64,000 nucleotides of DNA from Clostridiaceae bacterium OM02-2AC. GTDB lineage: Bacteria > Bacillota_I > Bacilli_A > Erysipelotrichales > Erysipelotrichaceae. The position numbers and the translations under genes were made by a program. Below are positions 48,183 through 56,848 of the stretch, piece after piece. Numbering within the stretch: position 1 is the stretch's first letter; each line of letters opens with the position of its first letter. The stretch covers positions 1 to 64,000 of the forward strand of contig QULU01000005.1 of NCBI GenBank assembly GCA_003481775.1, in the 5' to 3' direction. Below the pieces are notes generated by a model, which made no database searches, was not told the origin of the DNA, and saw only the letters and a program-made list of their open reading frames with translations.

Positions 48183-48914
48183 TCAGCGCTTTCTTGCAGC
48201 TACAAGCAGCATCATCGGTCTGCGCATTTCATCCCGCATGCCCGCGATATCCAGCATATGCTTCGGCGGCTGTGGCTCTATGATATGCTGAAGCTCAAAG
48301 CCATTACGCAGCAGTGTATCCAGATAGGTGGTAAGCGTACGGTGATACTTCACTACCTTTTCACCAAGGAAATTTGCCTCTCGCTTTCCCTCGTAATAAT
48401 AATTATCTACCGGGAAATGCAGTATTTCTCCATTCTCTCCATAATACCAGTCCTGCGTGCCATAGGATGTAAACACCGGATGCTCCACCGAGAAAACAAA
48501 GCTACCTCCCGCTATCAGCCAGCTGGATATTGCGACTGCCAGCTGTTCAAAATCCTTTACATAATGAAAGGCCAGAGAGCTGATGACTGCATCAAAGGAT
48601 GCCTTTGGAAACTGTAGCTCCTCCATGGCACAGCACTGATAGCTGATTGCGTACTCTTTGCTTTTTTCTTCTGCGACTGCCAGCATTTTTTTTGAAATAT
48701 CCACACCAATTACTGATGCAGCCCCCTGCTGTGCAGCATATATACAGTGCCAGCCATAGCCGCAGCCAAGATCAAGAACGCGTTTTCCTTCAAAATTCGG
48801 AAGCAGCTGCTTCAGCTGAGACCATTCACCGGCTCCCTCCAGTCCCTGTACTGAGCGGTTCATTTCTTTATATTTGTTGAAAAATACATCGTCGTCATAT
48901 TTATTTTCTTTCAT
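48183..48914 (-). CDS. Class I SAM-dependent methyltransferase
   Basis: The 243-aa protein has the Rossmann methyltransferase motifs VLDLGCGYGWHCIYAAQQGAASVIGVDIS (SAM binding), MEELQFPKASFDAVISSLAFHYVKDF and GGSFVFSVEHPVFT. The SVEHP block is typical of small UbiE/Methyltransf_11 proteins of unknown substrate. The start is preceded by GGAGG (GGGAGGATAAAAAC, then ATG). A palindromic operator candidate lies about 130 bp upstream. Confidence 0.88.
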   Translation of the reverse strand: MKENKYDDDVFFNKYKEMNRSVQGLEGAGEWSQLKQLLPNFEGKRVLDLGCGYGWHCIYAAQQGAASVIGVDISKKMLAVAEEKSKEYAISYQCCAMEELQFPKASFDAVISSLAFHYVKDFEQLAVAISSWLIAGGSFVFSVEHPVFTSYGTQDWYYGENGEILHFPVDNYYYEGKREANFLGEKVVKYHRTLTTYLDTLLRNGFELQHIIEPQPPKHMLDIAGMRDEMRRPMMLLVAARKR

Positions 48915-49035
48915 GTTTTTATCCTCCCATGCGAATTATGCATTGTTTATCTGATTGAAATTCACATGGGTCTATGCAATCTTCTGCGCAAGGATGCCTT
49001 TTCTCACAGAGCAACACTCCTTCCCAAAGCCGTAC

Positions 49036-49065
49036 GTTTCTGTATAAAGTATAGCATACAGAAAC
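49036..49065 (-). promoter_or_regulatory. Perfect 10-bp inverted repeat over a -10 box, methyltransferase upstream region
   Basis: GTTTCTGTAT (49036-49045) and ATACAGAAAC (49056-49065) are separated by 10 bp. On the minus strand a TATACT -10 box lies in the spacer, so a dimeric repressor bound here would block transcription. No -35 of quality is seen. Confidence 0.45.
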
Positions 49066-49111
49066 AAAACTTACCATCCTGTAAAAGCTCTACTTCCTTC
49101 AGAAAAGCAGA

Positions 49112-49143
49112 CAAAGAAAAAGCTCTCTGCAAGCTGCAGAAAG
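49112..49143 (-). terminator. Terminator of the DUF378 gene
   Basis: On the minus strand CTTTCTGCA (49143-49135) pairs with TGCAGAGAG (49131-49123), one G-U pair, 3-nt loop, followed by CTTTTTCTTTG. Confidence 0.8.
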
Positions 49144-49155
49144 CCGTATTTCTTC

Positions 49156-49356
49156 CTATCTCTCGTTGTTCAAACTGGAGAAGAAGGAAAGCTGATAGAT
49201 ACCACAGATACCAACCAGAATATAAACAGCTCTGGACAGAATGGATCCGGTACCAAACAGCATATCTACCAGATTGAAATCAAAGAGTCCAATCAGACCC
49301 CAGTTGACACAACCGATAATACTGATAATCAACACGATATAATTTATGACTTTCAT
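49156..49356 (-). CDS. DUF378 small membrane protein
   Basis: The 66-aa protein has two hydrophobic helices (VINYIVLIISIIGCVNWGLIGLFDFNLVDMLFG and AVYILVGICGIYQL). This is the full DUF378 pattern with the conserved GCVNWGLIGLF and YxLVGICGIY motifs. Function is unknown. AAGGAGG precedes the ATG at 49356; a longer reading by ten residues lacks a ribosome site. Confidence 0.88.
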   Translation of the reverse strand: MKVINYIVLIISIIGCVNWGLIGLFDFNLVDMLFGTGSILSRAVYILVGICGIYQLSFFSSLNNER

Positions 49357-49412
49357 ATACATCCTCCTTGCAATTAGTCTGGACATTTTCCATCGGTTTA
49401 TACCGTTATCTT

Positions 49413-49442
49413 TTCGACGAAAGGCAAAAGGAATGCTATAAT
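49413..49442 (+). promoter_or_regulatory. Promoter of the pta gene
   Basis: TTCGAC (49413-49418) and a consensus TATAAT (49437-49442) with an 18-bp spacer, about 22 bp before the start codon. Confidence 0.6.
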
Positions 49443-49464
49443 GAAAAGAGAGGAGTGCAAACCT

Positions 49465-50469
49465 ATGAACATACCGTTATGCGTAAAAGACAGCACGATT
49501 CGTATCCTGTTTACAGAAGGCAGCGACAGGCGAATGATGGAAGCAGCAATACAACTGCACAACGAACATATTCTCACCCCGCTGCTATATGGAGATACCA
49601 AAGAGCTGCATGCACTGGCAGTGGAGTATGGCCTTTCGCTTGCCGGCATTTTGATTGTCGATCCAAAGCAGTTTGCCCATCGAGAGGACATGATTCGGCG
49701 CATGCTGAAGCTTCGTAAAGGAAAAACAGATGAACAGACATGCCGCGAGTGGCTGATGAAGGATACCTATTTCTGTACGATGTATGTAGAGCTGGGATAT
49801 GCCGATGGCCTGCTGGGAGGCTCTGCCAACTCCACTGCCGATACACTGCGTCCGATTATGCAGCTGATTAAAACACGATTGCCGCACACCATCGTCTCCA
49901 GCTGCTTCCTTATGAGCAGAAAGGATGAGCATTACATTTTCGCAGATTGCTCCTTAAATCGAAACCCCGATACGGATGAGCTGGTGGAGATCGCCTTGCA
50001 GGCAGCGGAAACCGCAAAGACCTTTCAGCTGGAGCCGAGGGTGGCCCTGCTCTCCTATTCCACACATGGAAGCGGGAGCGGCACAGATGTTGATAAGGTC
50101 CGGGAGGCAGCAGAGCGGTTACAGCGTATGCCGCTGGATTATGCTGTGGATGGCGAGCTGCAGGTGGATTGCGCACTGTCCGCACGAGTGGCGAAGCTGA
50201 AGGCTGTGGATTCCATCGTTGGAGGAAATGCCAATATTTTAATTTTCCCGGATTTAAATGCAGGCAATATCGGATATAAGCTGGTCGCCAATCTGGGCGG
50301 ATTTGAGGCGCTTGGACCGATTCTACAGGGCGTGCGACTGCCGATGAACGATCTTTCTCGCAGTGCAACAACAGAAGAAATTTATAAAATGGCAATCATC
50401 ACTGCCATGCAAAAGGAAGCAGAAGCAGGGAGGAATGTAAATGCAGACAGCAGCAATTTGGGAATATAA
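49465..50469 (+). CDS. pta: Phosphate acetyltransferase
   Basis: The 334-aa enzyme interconverts acetyl-CoA and acetyl phosphate for acetate fermentation. It shows PTA motifs GYADGLLGGSANSTADTLRP, FADCSLNRNPD, LLSYSTHGSGSGTDVDKV, VDCALSARVAKLKA, NILIFPDLNAGNIGYKL and MNDLSRSAT. The usual length is about 330 aa. The ATG at 49465 follows AGAGGAG by nine bases; an in-frame ATG at 49441 overlaps the -10 box and is rejected. No ackA follows; instead a GNAT gene overlaps its end by 29 bp. Confidence 0.94.
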   Translation: MNIPLCVKDSTIRILFTEGSDRRMMEAAIQLHNEHILTPLLYGDTKELHALAVEYGLSLAGILIVDPKQFAHREDMIRRMLKLRKGKTDEQTCREWLMKDTYFCTMYVELGYADGLLGGSANSTADTLRPIMQLIKTRLPHTIVSSCFLMSRKDEHYIFADCSLNRNPDTDELVEIALQAAETAKTFQLEPRVALLSYSTHGSGSGTDVDKVREAAERLQRMPLDYAVDGELQVDCALSARVAKLKAVDSIVGGNANILIFPDLNAGNIGYKLVANLGGFEALGPILQGVRLPMNDLSRSATTEEIYKMAIITAMQKEAEAGRNVNADSSNLGI

Positions 50470-51007
50470 AGGAACCACCATGCGCTCATCGCGAATCGAA
50501 GACAAAGATGCGTATTACATAAACGGATTCACAGAATGTGACCGTGAGATTGCACGTATGACCGGCAGTAAAATGCATTATAGCAAAGAGGAGGTGGATG
50601 CATATTTTGTGAGCTGTCTCAGCGATACAACACGATATGATTTCCTTCTATTTGATTCGCAGGACAGCCTGATCGGTGAGTGCGTAATCAATGAAATCGA
50701 CGAGCAGGCACGCTCTGCAAATTTCAGAATCTGCATTTTTCAAAGCAAAGATTGCGGACAGGGAGTCGGCAGCTGGGCGGTGCAGACGATCAGAGATTTC
50801 GCCTTTCGCGAGCTGAAGCTGCACAGACTTTCACTGGATGTGTTTTCCTTTAATACAAGAGCAAAAAAAGCTTATGAGAAAGCGGGATTCCGTGTGGAGG
50901 GCAGCTTGCGGGATGCCATTTGGGATAACGGTGTATATGCCGATGATATCCTGATGTCCATTTTGGAGGACGAATGGCAGCAGCTGGTTAAAGAGAACAC
51001 AATGTAA
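50441..51007 (+). CDS. GNAT-family N-acetyltransferase
   Basis: The 188-aa GNAT protein is of the RimJ/RimL type (Acetyltransf_3): MRSSRIEDKDAYYINGF, GECVINEIDEQARSANFRICIF, the acetyl-CoA loop QGVGSWAVQTIRDFAF and LHRLSLDVFSFNTRAKKAYEKAGFRVEG. It may acetylate a ribosomal protein or a small amine. It starts within the pta coding sequence after GGGAGGA, so it is expressed with pta. Confidence 0.9.
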   Translation: MQTAAIWEYKGTTMRSSRIEDKDAYYINGFTECDREIARMTGSKMHYSKEEVDAYFVSCLSDTTRYDFLLFDSQDSLIGECVINEIDEQARSANFRICIFQSKDCGQGVGSWAVQTIRDFAFRELKLHRLSLDVFSFNTRAKKAYEKAGFRVEGSLRDAIWDNGVYADDILMSILEDEWQQLVKENTM

Positions 51008-51047
51008 CAAAAGGGGAAAAAATCATACAGAAAAGGTATTCGCAGCT

Positions 51048-51188
51048 ATGCTGATGGGAGCAGTAGTCACCACCAAATATGCGCATACCTTTTTCTATAT
51101 CACTAAAAAGAACGATCGCTTCACTTATATCATAGCTGATGGCTACAAAAAAATTATTGACAATGCTGATTATAATTTGTTAAAATAA
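51048..51188 (+). CDS. Possible 46-aa small protein or gene remnant
   Basis: An ATG frame reads MLMGAVVTTKYAHTFFYITK and continues to a stop at 51186-51188. The same frame is open upstream to the end of the GNAT gene, without a ribosome site. The composition is protein-like (aromatic beta-type pattern), but no family is recognised. It may be the 3' end of a decayed gene at the edge of the AT-rich insertion. The rest of 51008-51320 holds only the terminator. Confidence 0.3.
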   Translation: MLMGAVVTTKYAHTFFYITKKNDRFTYIIADGYKKIIDNADYNLLK

Positions 51189-51203
51189 TATAGTCAAAAC
51201 AGC

Positions 51204-51250
51204 AAACGGCGTAGAATCTTTGACGAGATTCTACGCCGTTTTTCGTTTTG
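51204..51250 (+). terminator. Strong terminator before the MATE-kinase fusion gene
   Basis: A perfect 16-bp stem pairs 51204-51219 with 51226-51241 around the loop TTGACG, followed by TTCGTTTTG. It isolates the AT-rich gene downstream from pta/GNAT transcription. Confidence 0.9.
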
Positions 51251-51320
51251 TACGCAGTTTTTAGGTAGCTTTTCTCTAATAAAGACTCCAAATTTATCAT
51301 TTGTAGATGGAGGTAATAAA

Positions 51321-53330
51321 ATGCAATCAAATGAACAAATTCACTACTTAGGTAAGGAAAAGATTCCGAAATTGATATTTAAGTTTTCAATTCCCTGTAT
51401 TCTTTCACTGCTTGTAAGTGCACTTTACAATATTGTTGACCAGATATTTATAGGTAATAGTGAACTAAGTGCATTAGGGAATGCTGCTACAGGAGTTGTC
51501 TTTCCTATTTTTATTATAGCACAAGCCTTTGCTTGGTGTTATGGTGATGGCTGTGCGGCATATCTAAGTATATGTCAAGGAAAAAGAGACACCAAAAATG
51601 CACCTGTTTCTATCGGCAGTGGGATAACTGTCACGCTGCTTACCAGCTTAATTTTAGTTGCAGTATTTTTCCCGTTCAAAACACAAATTTTAACACTGTT
51701 CGGTGCATCAGAAAATAGTATTGGCATGGCTATTGATTATTTTAATATTGTGTTAGCCTTTTTTCCTATATTTATGTTAATGAACATGATGAATTCCGTT
51801 ATCCGTGCAGATGGAAGTCCAACATGGTCAATGGCATCTATGCTTTCCGGTGCTATCATAAATATAATACTTGACCCTGTATTTATTTTTGGGCTTCACT
51901 GGGGTATGCAGGGAGCTGCATTGGCTACAGTAATCGGTCAGTTGGTATCTTTTATCATCAGTTTTATATATTTCTTTCACACAAAAACTTTTCGTTTGTC
52001 GCTTAAACATTTTATACCCAATTTCAAGGTTTTCTTTATTGCTTTAAAGTTAGGGGTATCCTCATTCATTACACAAATGACTATTGTAATTATTTCATTG
52101 GCTTGTAATATAATGCTGGTGAAGTACGGCATGTTATCTCATTATGGTGTTGATATCCCCATCGCTATCATCGGAATTGAAAGTAAAGTTTTCACTGTTG
52201 TCATTAACATCGTTGTCGGGATCATATTGGGGTGTCAGCCAATTATCAGTTATAATTATGGTGCCAAAAATTATAAGCGTGTAAAATTAACGTATCGGTA
52301 TGCTTTACAAGCTACTGTTATAATAGGTATCATTGCCACTTTATTATTTGAATTTCTCCCCACTCATATTGTAGGAATGTTTGGAGAACCAACAAATCTT
52401 CCAAACCCAGAAGATTATTGGCAGTTTGCTAATATGACATTTCGGATTTTCTTATCACTCGTAACCTTTACATGTATAATTAAAATGACCTCCATTTTCT
52501 TTCAGGCTGTTGGAAAGCCAATTCATGCTATTATTTCATCATTAACAAGAGATATTATTTGCTTTATACCCTTGATAATTATCCTTCCTGGAAAGTTTGG
52601 CATAGAAGGAATTTTATATGCTGCCCCTGCTGCTGATTTTATTGCAATGATCGTTGCAGTAGCAATGACAATTTATTTTATGAAAGGACTTGATAAAGAG
52701 AACGAATTGACAGATACTACAAGCCCCACTTTACAAGCATCAAAGCAAGGCTTGATTATCACTATTAGCAGGGAACATGGTTCTTCTGGAAAGCAAATTG
52801 GTAAAGTTGTTGCAGAAAAATTAAAAATTCCTTTTTATTATAAGGAGATTGCAGCACTGGCAGCCCAAGAAAGTGGACTACACAAAGCCTTTATATCAGA
52901 TATCAATACGAATTCCCCTAAGATACTACATGATCTGTATCTTAGCACAACTGCTGTCCAGCAAGCGGTTGCAGCTCAGGAGCAAATCATTCGTAAAATC
53001 GCAAACCAAGGGGCCTGTGTAATCATAGGCAGAGCTGCCGATTATGTATTGCGAGAGTATAAAAATATTATTAGAATTTTCATTTATGCACCAGAAGAAT
53101 ATCGTATTAAAAGAGTTATGGAGGTGTATGGAGATACATATACAGAAGCTATAAAAAACATTCATCACTCTGATGAAGCTCGAGCTTCCTACTACCACAG
53201 TATTTCTAATACCCAGTGGGGTGATGTACATAATTATGATATATTGATCGATAGTTCAGTAGGAGTTGAGGAATGTTCAGAAATAATTTATTCATTTATC
53301 AATCACATAAAAAAACGCAAAGTTCTATAG
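51321..53330 (+). CDS. MATE transporter fused to a cytidylate-kinase-like domain
   Basis: The 669-aa protein has a complete 12-helix MATE transporter (residues about 12-455: FKFSIPCILSLLVSALYNIVDQIFIGNS, SPTWSMASMLSGAIINIILDPVF, GIILGCQPIISYNYGAKNYKR). A short polar linker and a C-terminal cytidylate-kinase-like domain (PF13189 type) follow from about residue 477. The kinase part has a P-loop-like SREHGSSGKQIGK, FYYKEIAALAAQESG and CVIIGRAADYVLR. Base composition is clearly more AT-rich than the neighbours and the codon use differs, which suggests horizontal acquisition. Whether the kinase domain phosphorylates a transported nucleoside or senses nucleotides is unknown. ATG follows GGAGG. Confidence 0.9.
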   Translation: MQSNEQIHYLGKEKIPKLIFKFSIPCILSLLVSALYNIVDQIFIGNSELSALGNAATGVVFPIFIIAQAFAWCYGDGCAAYLSICQGKRDTKNAPVSIGSGITVTLLTSLILVAVFFPFKTQILTLFGASENSIGMAIDYFNIVLAFFPIFMLMNMMNSVIRADGSPTWSMASMLSGAIINIILDPVFIFGLHWGMQGAALATVIGQLVSFIISFIYFFHTKTFRLSLKHFIPNFKVFFIALKLGVSSFITQMTIVIISLACNIMLVKYGMLSHYGVDIPIAIIGIESKVFTVVINIVVGIILGCQPIISYNYGAKNYKRVKLTYRYALQATVIIGIIATLLFEFLPTHIVGMFGEPTNLPNPEDYWQFANMTFRIFLSLVTFTCIIKMTSIFFQAVGKPIHAIISSLTRDIICFIPLIIILPGKFGIEGILYAAPAADFIAMIVAVAMTIYFMKGLDKENELTDTTSPTLQASKQGLIITISREHGSSGKQIGKVVAEKLKIPFYYKEIAALAAQESGLHKAFISDINTNSPKILHDLYLSTTAVQQAVAAQEQIIRKIANQGACVIIGRAADYVLREYKNIIRIFIYAPEEYRIKRVMEVYGDTYTEAIKNIHHSDEARASYYHSISNTQWGDVHNYDILIDSSVGVEECSEIIYSFINHIKKRKVL

Positions 53331-54006
53331 ATCCTTTTGAATGATTATTTAGAAGTAAGATGTGTATGTTGAAGTGTCATTCTTCAGCAAATCATTGAAT
53401 GGTTATCCAATAAACCGATATGTATAATACAAGTTACTGGATATCAGCTTTCCCTTATACCAGAGCCTCCTGCTTTGAGCATGGAGAAAACATATAATAT
53501 TTCTCATAAAGGGCAAGGGTTCACTAAAATATAATGGTACGTAATGTGTAGGAATATGGTTCTGAATAGATACATATTCTCATTCGTCCGAAATTTAAGA
53601 AAGAAAATATTCCTACTACATTCTGACTTCAGAAATGACGATTTTAAATTCAGCGAAGAAAAAGCGTAGGCTGCATATCACTGTTCAGTGAGCTACATCT
53701 CCTACGCTTTTTTACTTACATAATTTTAATCGTTGCTTCCTATTAAGACTCATTCCTATGTGCTAAATCAAGCTCTCAAAACCAATGCTATAATTTATTC
53801 CTAGTAATTAAGCAATATTCAGTATTTCTATGAATGCTGCACAGGCTCTCAGACTTTTCATCACCAAAGCAGGAAAACTGAATCATACTGCAACCATACA
53901 GCAGAATGTTCCAACACAGCATTGGCTAATAACAGCTTTTCCATAGCTTTGTACATCCTGTTGAGGACCGCAGGTTTTCTTATGCTCGCTTCCCCCTGCT
54001 CTCAAC
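53331..54006. other. AT-rich gene-free region with a terminator
   Basis: AAAAAGCGTAGG (53659-53670) pairs with CCTACGCTTTTTT (53701-53713), with an inner TCACTG-TT-CAGTGA hairpin (53679-53692). It acts as a terminator for the fusion gene or as a cruciform. No gene of support lies in the rest; the composition matches the AT-rich insertion up to about 53640. Confidence 0.55.
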
Positions 54007-56631
54007 TTATCCTTGCTTTCGCTGTGCGGCTCTGTGCACCCATTTCTCAATTTCCACGATTGGAATTATAGAGGCAGACATGATAAGCGCAACTGCAAAT
54101 TCGATGATGGAGATATGTTCAAATTCAAACAGCCTTGATAATACAGGGATATAAATGACAGCAATCGTCAGCATAAGTGCACATGCGACAGAAGCCATGA
54201 GATACCAATTTTGCTTTTTCATATGCACCACGGACTGCCGCAGGGAACGCATATTGAATGCATGAAACATTTCCGTCATTGACATTGTCAGAAAAGCCAT
54301 TGTCATACCGTCTGCACTCTGTGTGATTTCCCAGACACCGGCTTCCATATAATGACCAACGATGTAGGAAAGGAAGGTGATCAGTGTAATAACACAGCCC
54401 TGAAATATGATTTGTATATGCAGCCCATTGGCAAACAGCCCCTCACTGCTTGGACGTGGAGGCCTTCGCATCAGATCTGCATCGCCCTCCTCCATGCCCA
54501 GCGCAAGAGCAGGGAACGTATCCGTCAACAGATTGACCCAAAGTATATGCACCGGCTTTAATATCGTAAAGCCCATCATGGTAGCCAGAAAGATAGAGAG
54601 TACCTCACTGATATTGCTGGACAGCAGAAACTGAATGGCCTTACGTATATTATCATAAATCTTACGACCTTCCTTTACTGCCGATACAATGGTCGCAAAG
54701 TTATCATCCGCAAGCACCATATCTGCCACATTTTTTGTAACATCTGTTCCTGTGATTCCCATGCCGACTCCGATACTAGCCCGTTTGATGGCTGGTGCAT
54801 CATTGACACCATCCCCACTCATCGCAACAACATATCCCCTGGACTTCCATGCATCCACAATACGTACCTTATGCTCCGGCTTTACACGGGCATATACAAA
54901 TGTCTGTTCAACCCGGTCAATCAATTCCTCCTGTGACAGTGTATCCAGCGTACTGCCGCTCATCGCCTGCGAGCTATCCGTTATGATATGCAGAGATTTC
55001 GCAATCGCCGCCGCAGTATCAATGTGATCACCGGTAATCATAACCGGACGGATGCCTGCCTTTCGGCACTGAGCAATCGCCGGCTTCACCTCTTCACGTA
55101 CCGGATCCATCATACCGCACAGACCGAGAAATACCAGATCGGATTCTGCTGTTTCCATGTCCAATTCCATATGATCACTCCATTTGCAGGCAGCACAGAG
55201 TACACGCAAAGCTTGATCGGCCATTTGCTTATTCATCTGCCGCAGTGCTTCGCGATCCTCTTCCCGCATCGGTTCTATTTTCTTATTTCGCCATATTCCC
55301 GTGCAGCGCTGCAAGACCACATCCATTGCCCCCTTGGTAAATTGCAGAACAACACCGTCAGACTCCCTGTGCATCGTGGTCATCATCTTCCGCTGCGAAT
55401 CAAACGGATATTCATGGATACGCGGATACTTCCGTATTTCCTCATTGACATGTAACAGGGTTTCCCCATAAGCACTCAGCGCCATTTCTGTAGGCTCTCC
55501 CTGCAGGGTACCATCCGCATGCACCTGCGTATCATTACAAAGACTCATCGCCAGTGCAAGCAGATACTCATCATCACCGGCATGCTCCACCACACGCATA
55601 CAGTTCTGTGTCAGGGTGCCGGTTTTATCCGAGCAGATCACCTGTGTGCAGCCCAAGGTTTCCACAGCGGTCAGCTGTCGTATGACTGCATTGCGCCTTG
55701 CCATACGAGTAACACCGATTGCCAGCTGCACAGTTACTACAGCAGCAAGCCCCTCCGGGATAGCCGCAACAGCCAGCGATACAGCCAGCATAAAGGTGTC
55801 CAATAGGGCTTCCGGACGCAGATCACTGCTATTCAGCAGTTCAAATAGAAACATAAAAACGCAGATCGCCAAAACCAGAAAGCTCAGTATTTTGGAAAGC
55901 CGATTCAGCTTCTGCTGCAGAGGTGTTGCTTCCTCCCTGCTTACGAGAATAGCATCCGCAATCTTTCCCATCTCCGTATGCATACCGGTTGCAGTTATCA
56001 GTACACGCCCTCTGCCATATACCACACTGCTTCCCATATAGACCATATTTCTTCGATCGCCAAGTGGCGGATTATCTTCCTGTAAAGTATCTGTTTGCTT
56101 TTCCACCGGAAGGGATTCACCCGTTAATGCAGACTCCTCCACCTTTAAACTGGCACATTCCAAAACCCTGCCGTCTGCCGGCACAGCGTCTCCGGCCTCC
56201 AAAACAACAACATCCCCGGGAACAAGGTCTTCACTTGCTGTAACTCGTATTTCGCCATTACGCATGACCTTGCAGGCAGGCGCATTCATATCCTTTAAAG
56301 CTTCAATCGCCGCCTCTGCTTTCCCCTCCTGATATAAGCCGAGTATCGCATTCACCATAACGACAAACAGGATAATAAAGGTATCCGCATAGGACTCATG
56401 CGCATATGCAGAGGTGATTCCGGAAATGAGTGCAGCTCCAAGCAGCACGATGATCATCGGATCGGAAAGCTGCTTTGCCAGGCGTTTCAAGAGGGATGCC
56501 TTTTTCTCCTCCTGCAATTTATTCAAACCATATACACGGCTTCGCTCCTGTACCTGTGTTTCACACAATCCGCTCCTGCTGCTGTGCTGTTCCTGCAATG
56601 CTTCATCCACTGTTCTCTGATGAGCTTCCAT
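54007..56631 (-). CDS. P-type cation ATPase, SERCA/PMCA-like Ca2+ type (P2A)
   Basis: The 874-aa P-type ATPase has an N-terminal cation ATPase domain, the actuator TGES loop (ALTGESLPVEK), and the Ca2+-type helix PEGLAAVVTVQLAIG. The phosphorylation site Asp335 is in CSDKTGTLT, with MTGDHIDTA and GDGVNDAPAIKRASIGVGMG further on. Helix 6 contains WVNLLTDTFPALALG, where N..TD residues bind Ca2+ in SERCA-type pumps. It should export Ca2+ (or Mn2+). It lies 20 bp after a terminator hairpin in its own leader. Confidence 0.92.
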   Translation of the reverse strand: MEAHQRTVDEALQEQHSSRSGLCETQVQERSRVYGLNKLQEEKKASLLKRLAKQLSDPMIIVLLGAALISGITSAYAHESYADTFIILFVVMVNAILGLYQEGKAEAAIEALKDMNAPACKVMRNGEIRVTASEDLVPGDVVVLEAGDAVPADGRVLECASLKVEESALTGESLPVEKQTDTLQEDNPPLGDRRNMVYMGSSVVYGRGRVLITATGMHTEMGKIADAILVSREEATPLQQKLNRLSKILSFLVLAICVFMFLFELLNSSDLRPEALLDTFMLAVSLAVAAIPEGLAAVVTVQLAIGVTRMARRNAVIRQLTAVETLGCTQVICSDKTGTLTQNCMRVVEHAGDDEYLLALAMSLCNDTQVHADGTLQGEPTEMALSAYGETLLHVNEEIRKYPRIHEYPFDSQRKMMTTMHRESDGVVLQFTKGAMDVVLQRCTGIWRNKKIEPMREEDREALRQMNKQMADQALRVLCAACKWSDHMELDMETAESDLVFLGLCGMMDPVREEVKPAIAQCRKAGIRPVMITGDHIDTAAAIAKSLHIITDSSQAMSGSTLDTLSQEELIDRVEQTFVYARVKPEHKVRIVDAWKSRGYVVAMSGDGVNDAPAIKRASIGVGMGITGTDVTKNVADMVLADDNFATIVSAVKEGRKIYDNIRKAIQFLLSSNISEVLSIFLATMMGFTILKPVHILWVNLLTDTFPALALGMEEGDADLMRRPPRPSSEGLFANGLHIQIIFQGCVITLITFLSYIVGHYMEAGVWEITQSADGMTMAFLTMSMTEMFHAFNMRSLRQSVVHMKKQNWYLMASVACALMLTIAVIYIPVLSRLFEFEHISIIEFAVALIMSASIIPIVEIEKWVHRAAQRKQG

Positions 56632-56647
56632 AATGCCTGCCTCCCTT

Positions 56648-56682
56648 TAAAAAATTCCTATACAGCTGCTCTGTATAGGAAT
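56648..56682 (-). terminator. Terminator/attenuator directly before the P-type ATPase gene
   Basis: On the minus strand ATTCCTATACAG (56682-56671) pairs perfectly with 56665-56654 around a 5-nt loop, followed by TTTTAAAGGGAGG, the ATPase ribosome site. A promoter (TTTACA, 17 bp, TACAAT; plus-strand 56810 to 56782) precedes it. The hairpin therefore sits in the leader of the ATPase transcript. It may also end the upstream XRE gene. Confidence 0.75.
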
Positions 56683-56781
56683 CGTACGTTTATGCAGCCA
56701 GCCTGTGACTTCATATTATGCAGATATTCACAAATTGCGACAGACCTTCTGCATTTATTTTTCATGGTTATCTCTACCTGT

Positions 56782-56810
56782 ATTGTAAAGCATAAGGCTT
56801 CTTCTGTAAA
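56782..56810 (-). promoter_or_regulatory. Promoter of the P-type ATPase gene
   Basis: Minus strand TTTACA (56810-56805) and TACAAT (56787-56782) with a 17-bp spacer, giving a leader of about 145 nt that contains the terminator hairpin. Confidence 0.55.
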
Positions 56811-56848
56811 CAGCCGTCTTTGCAATTCAGACAAAGTCCCGGGATTGT

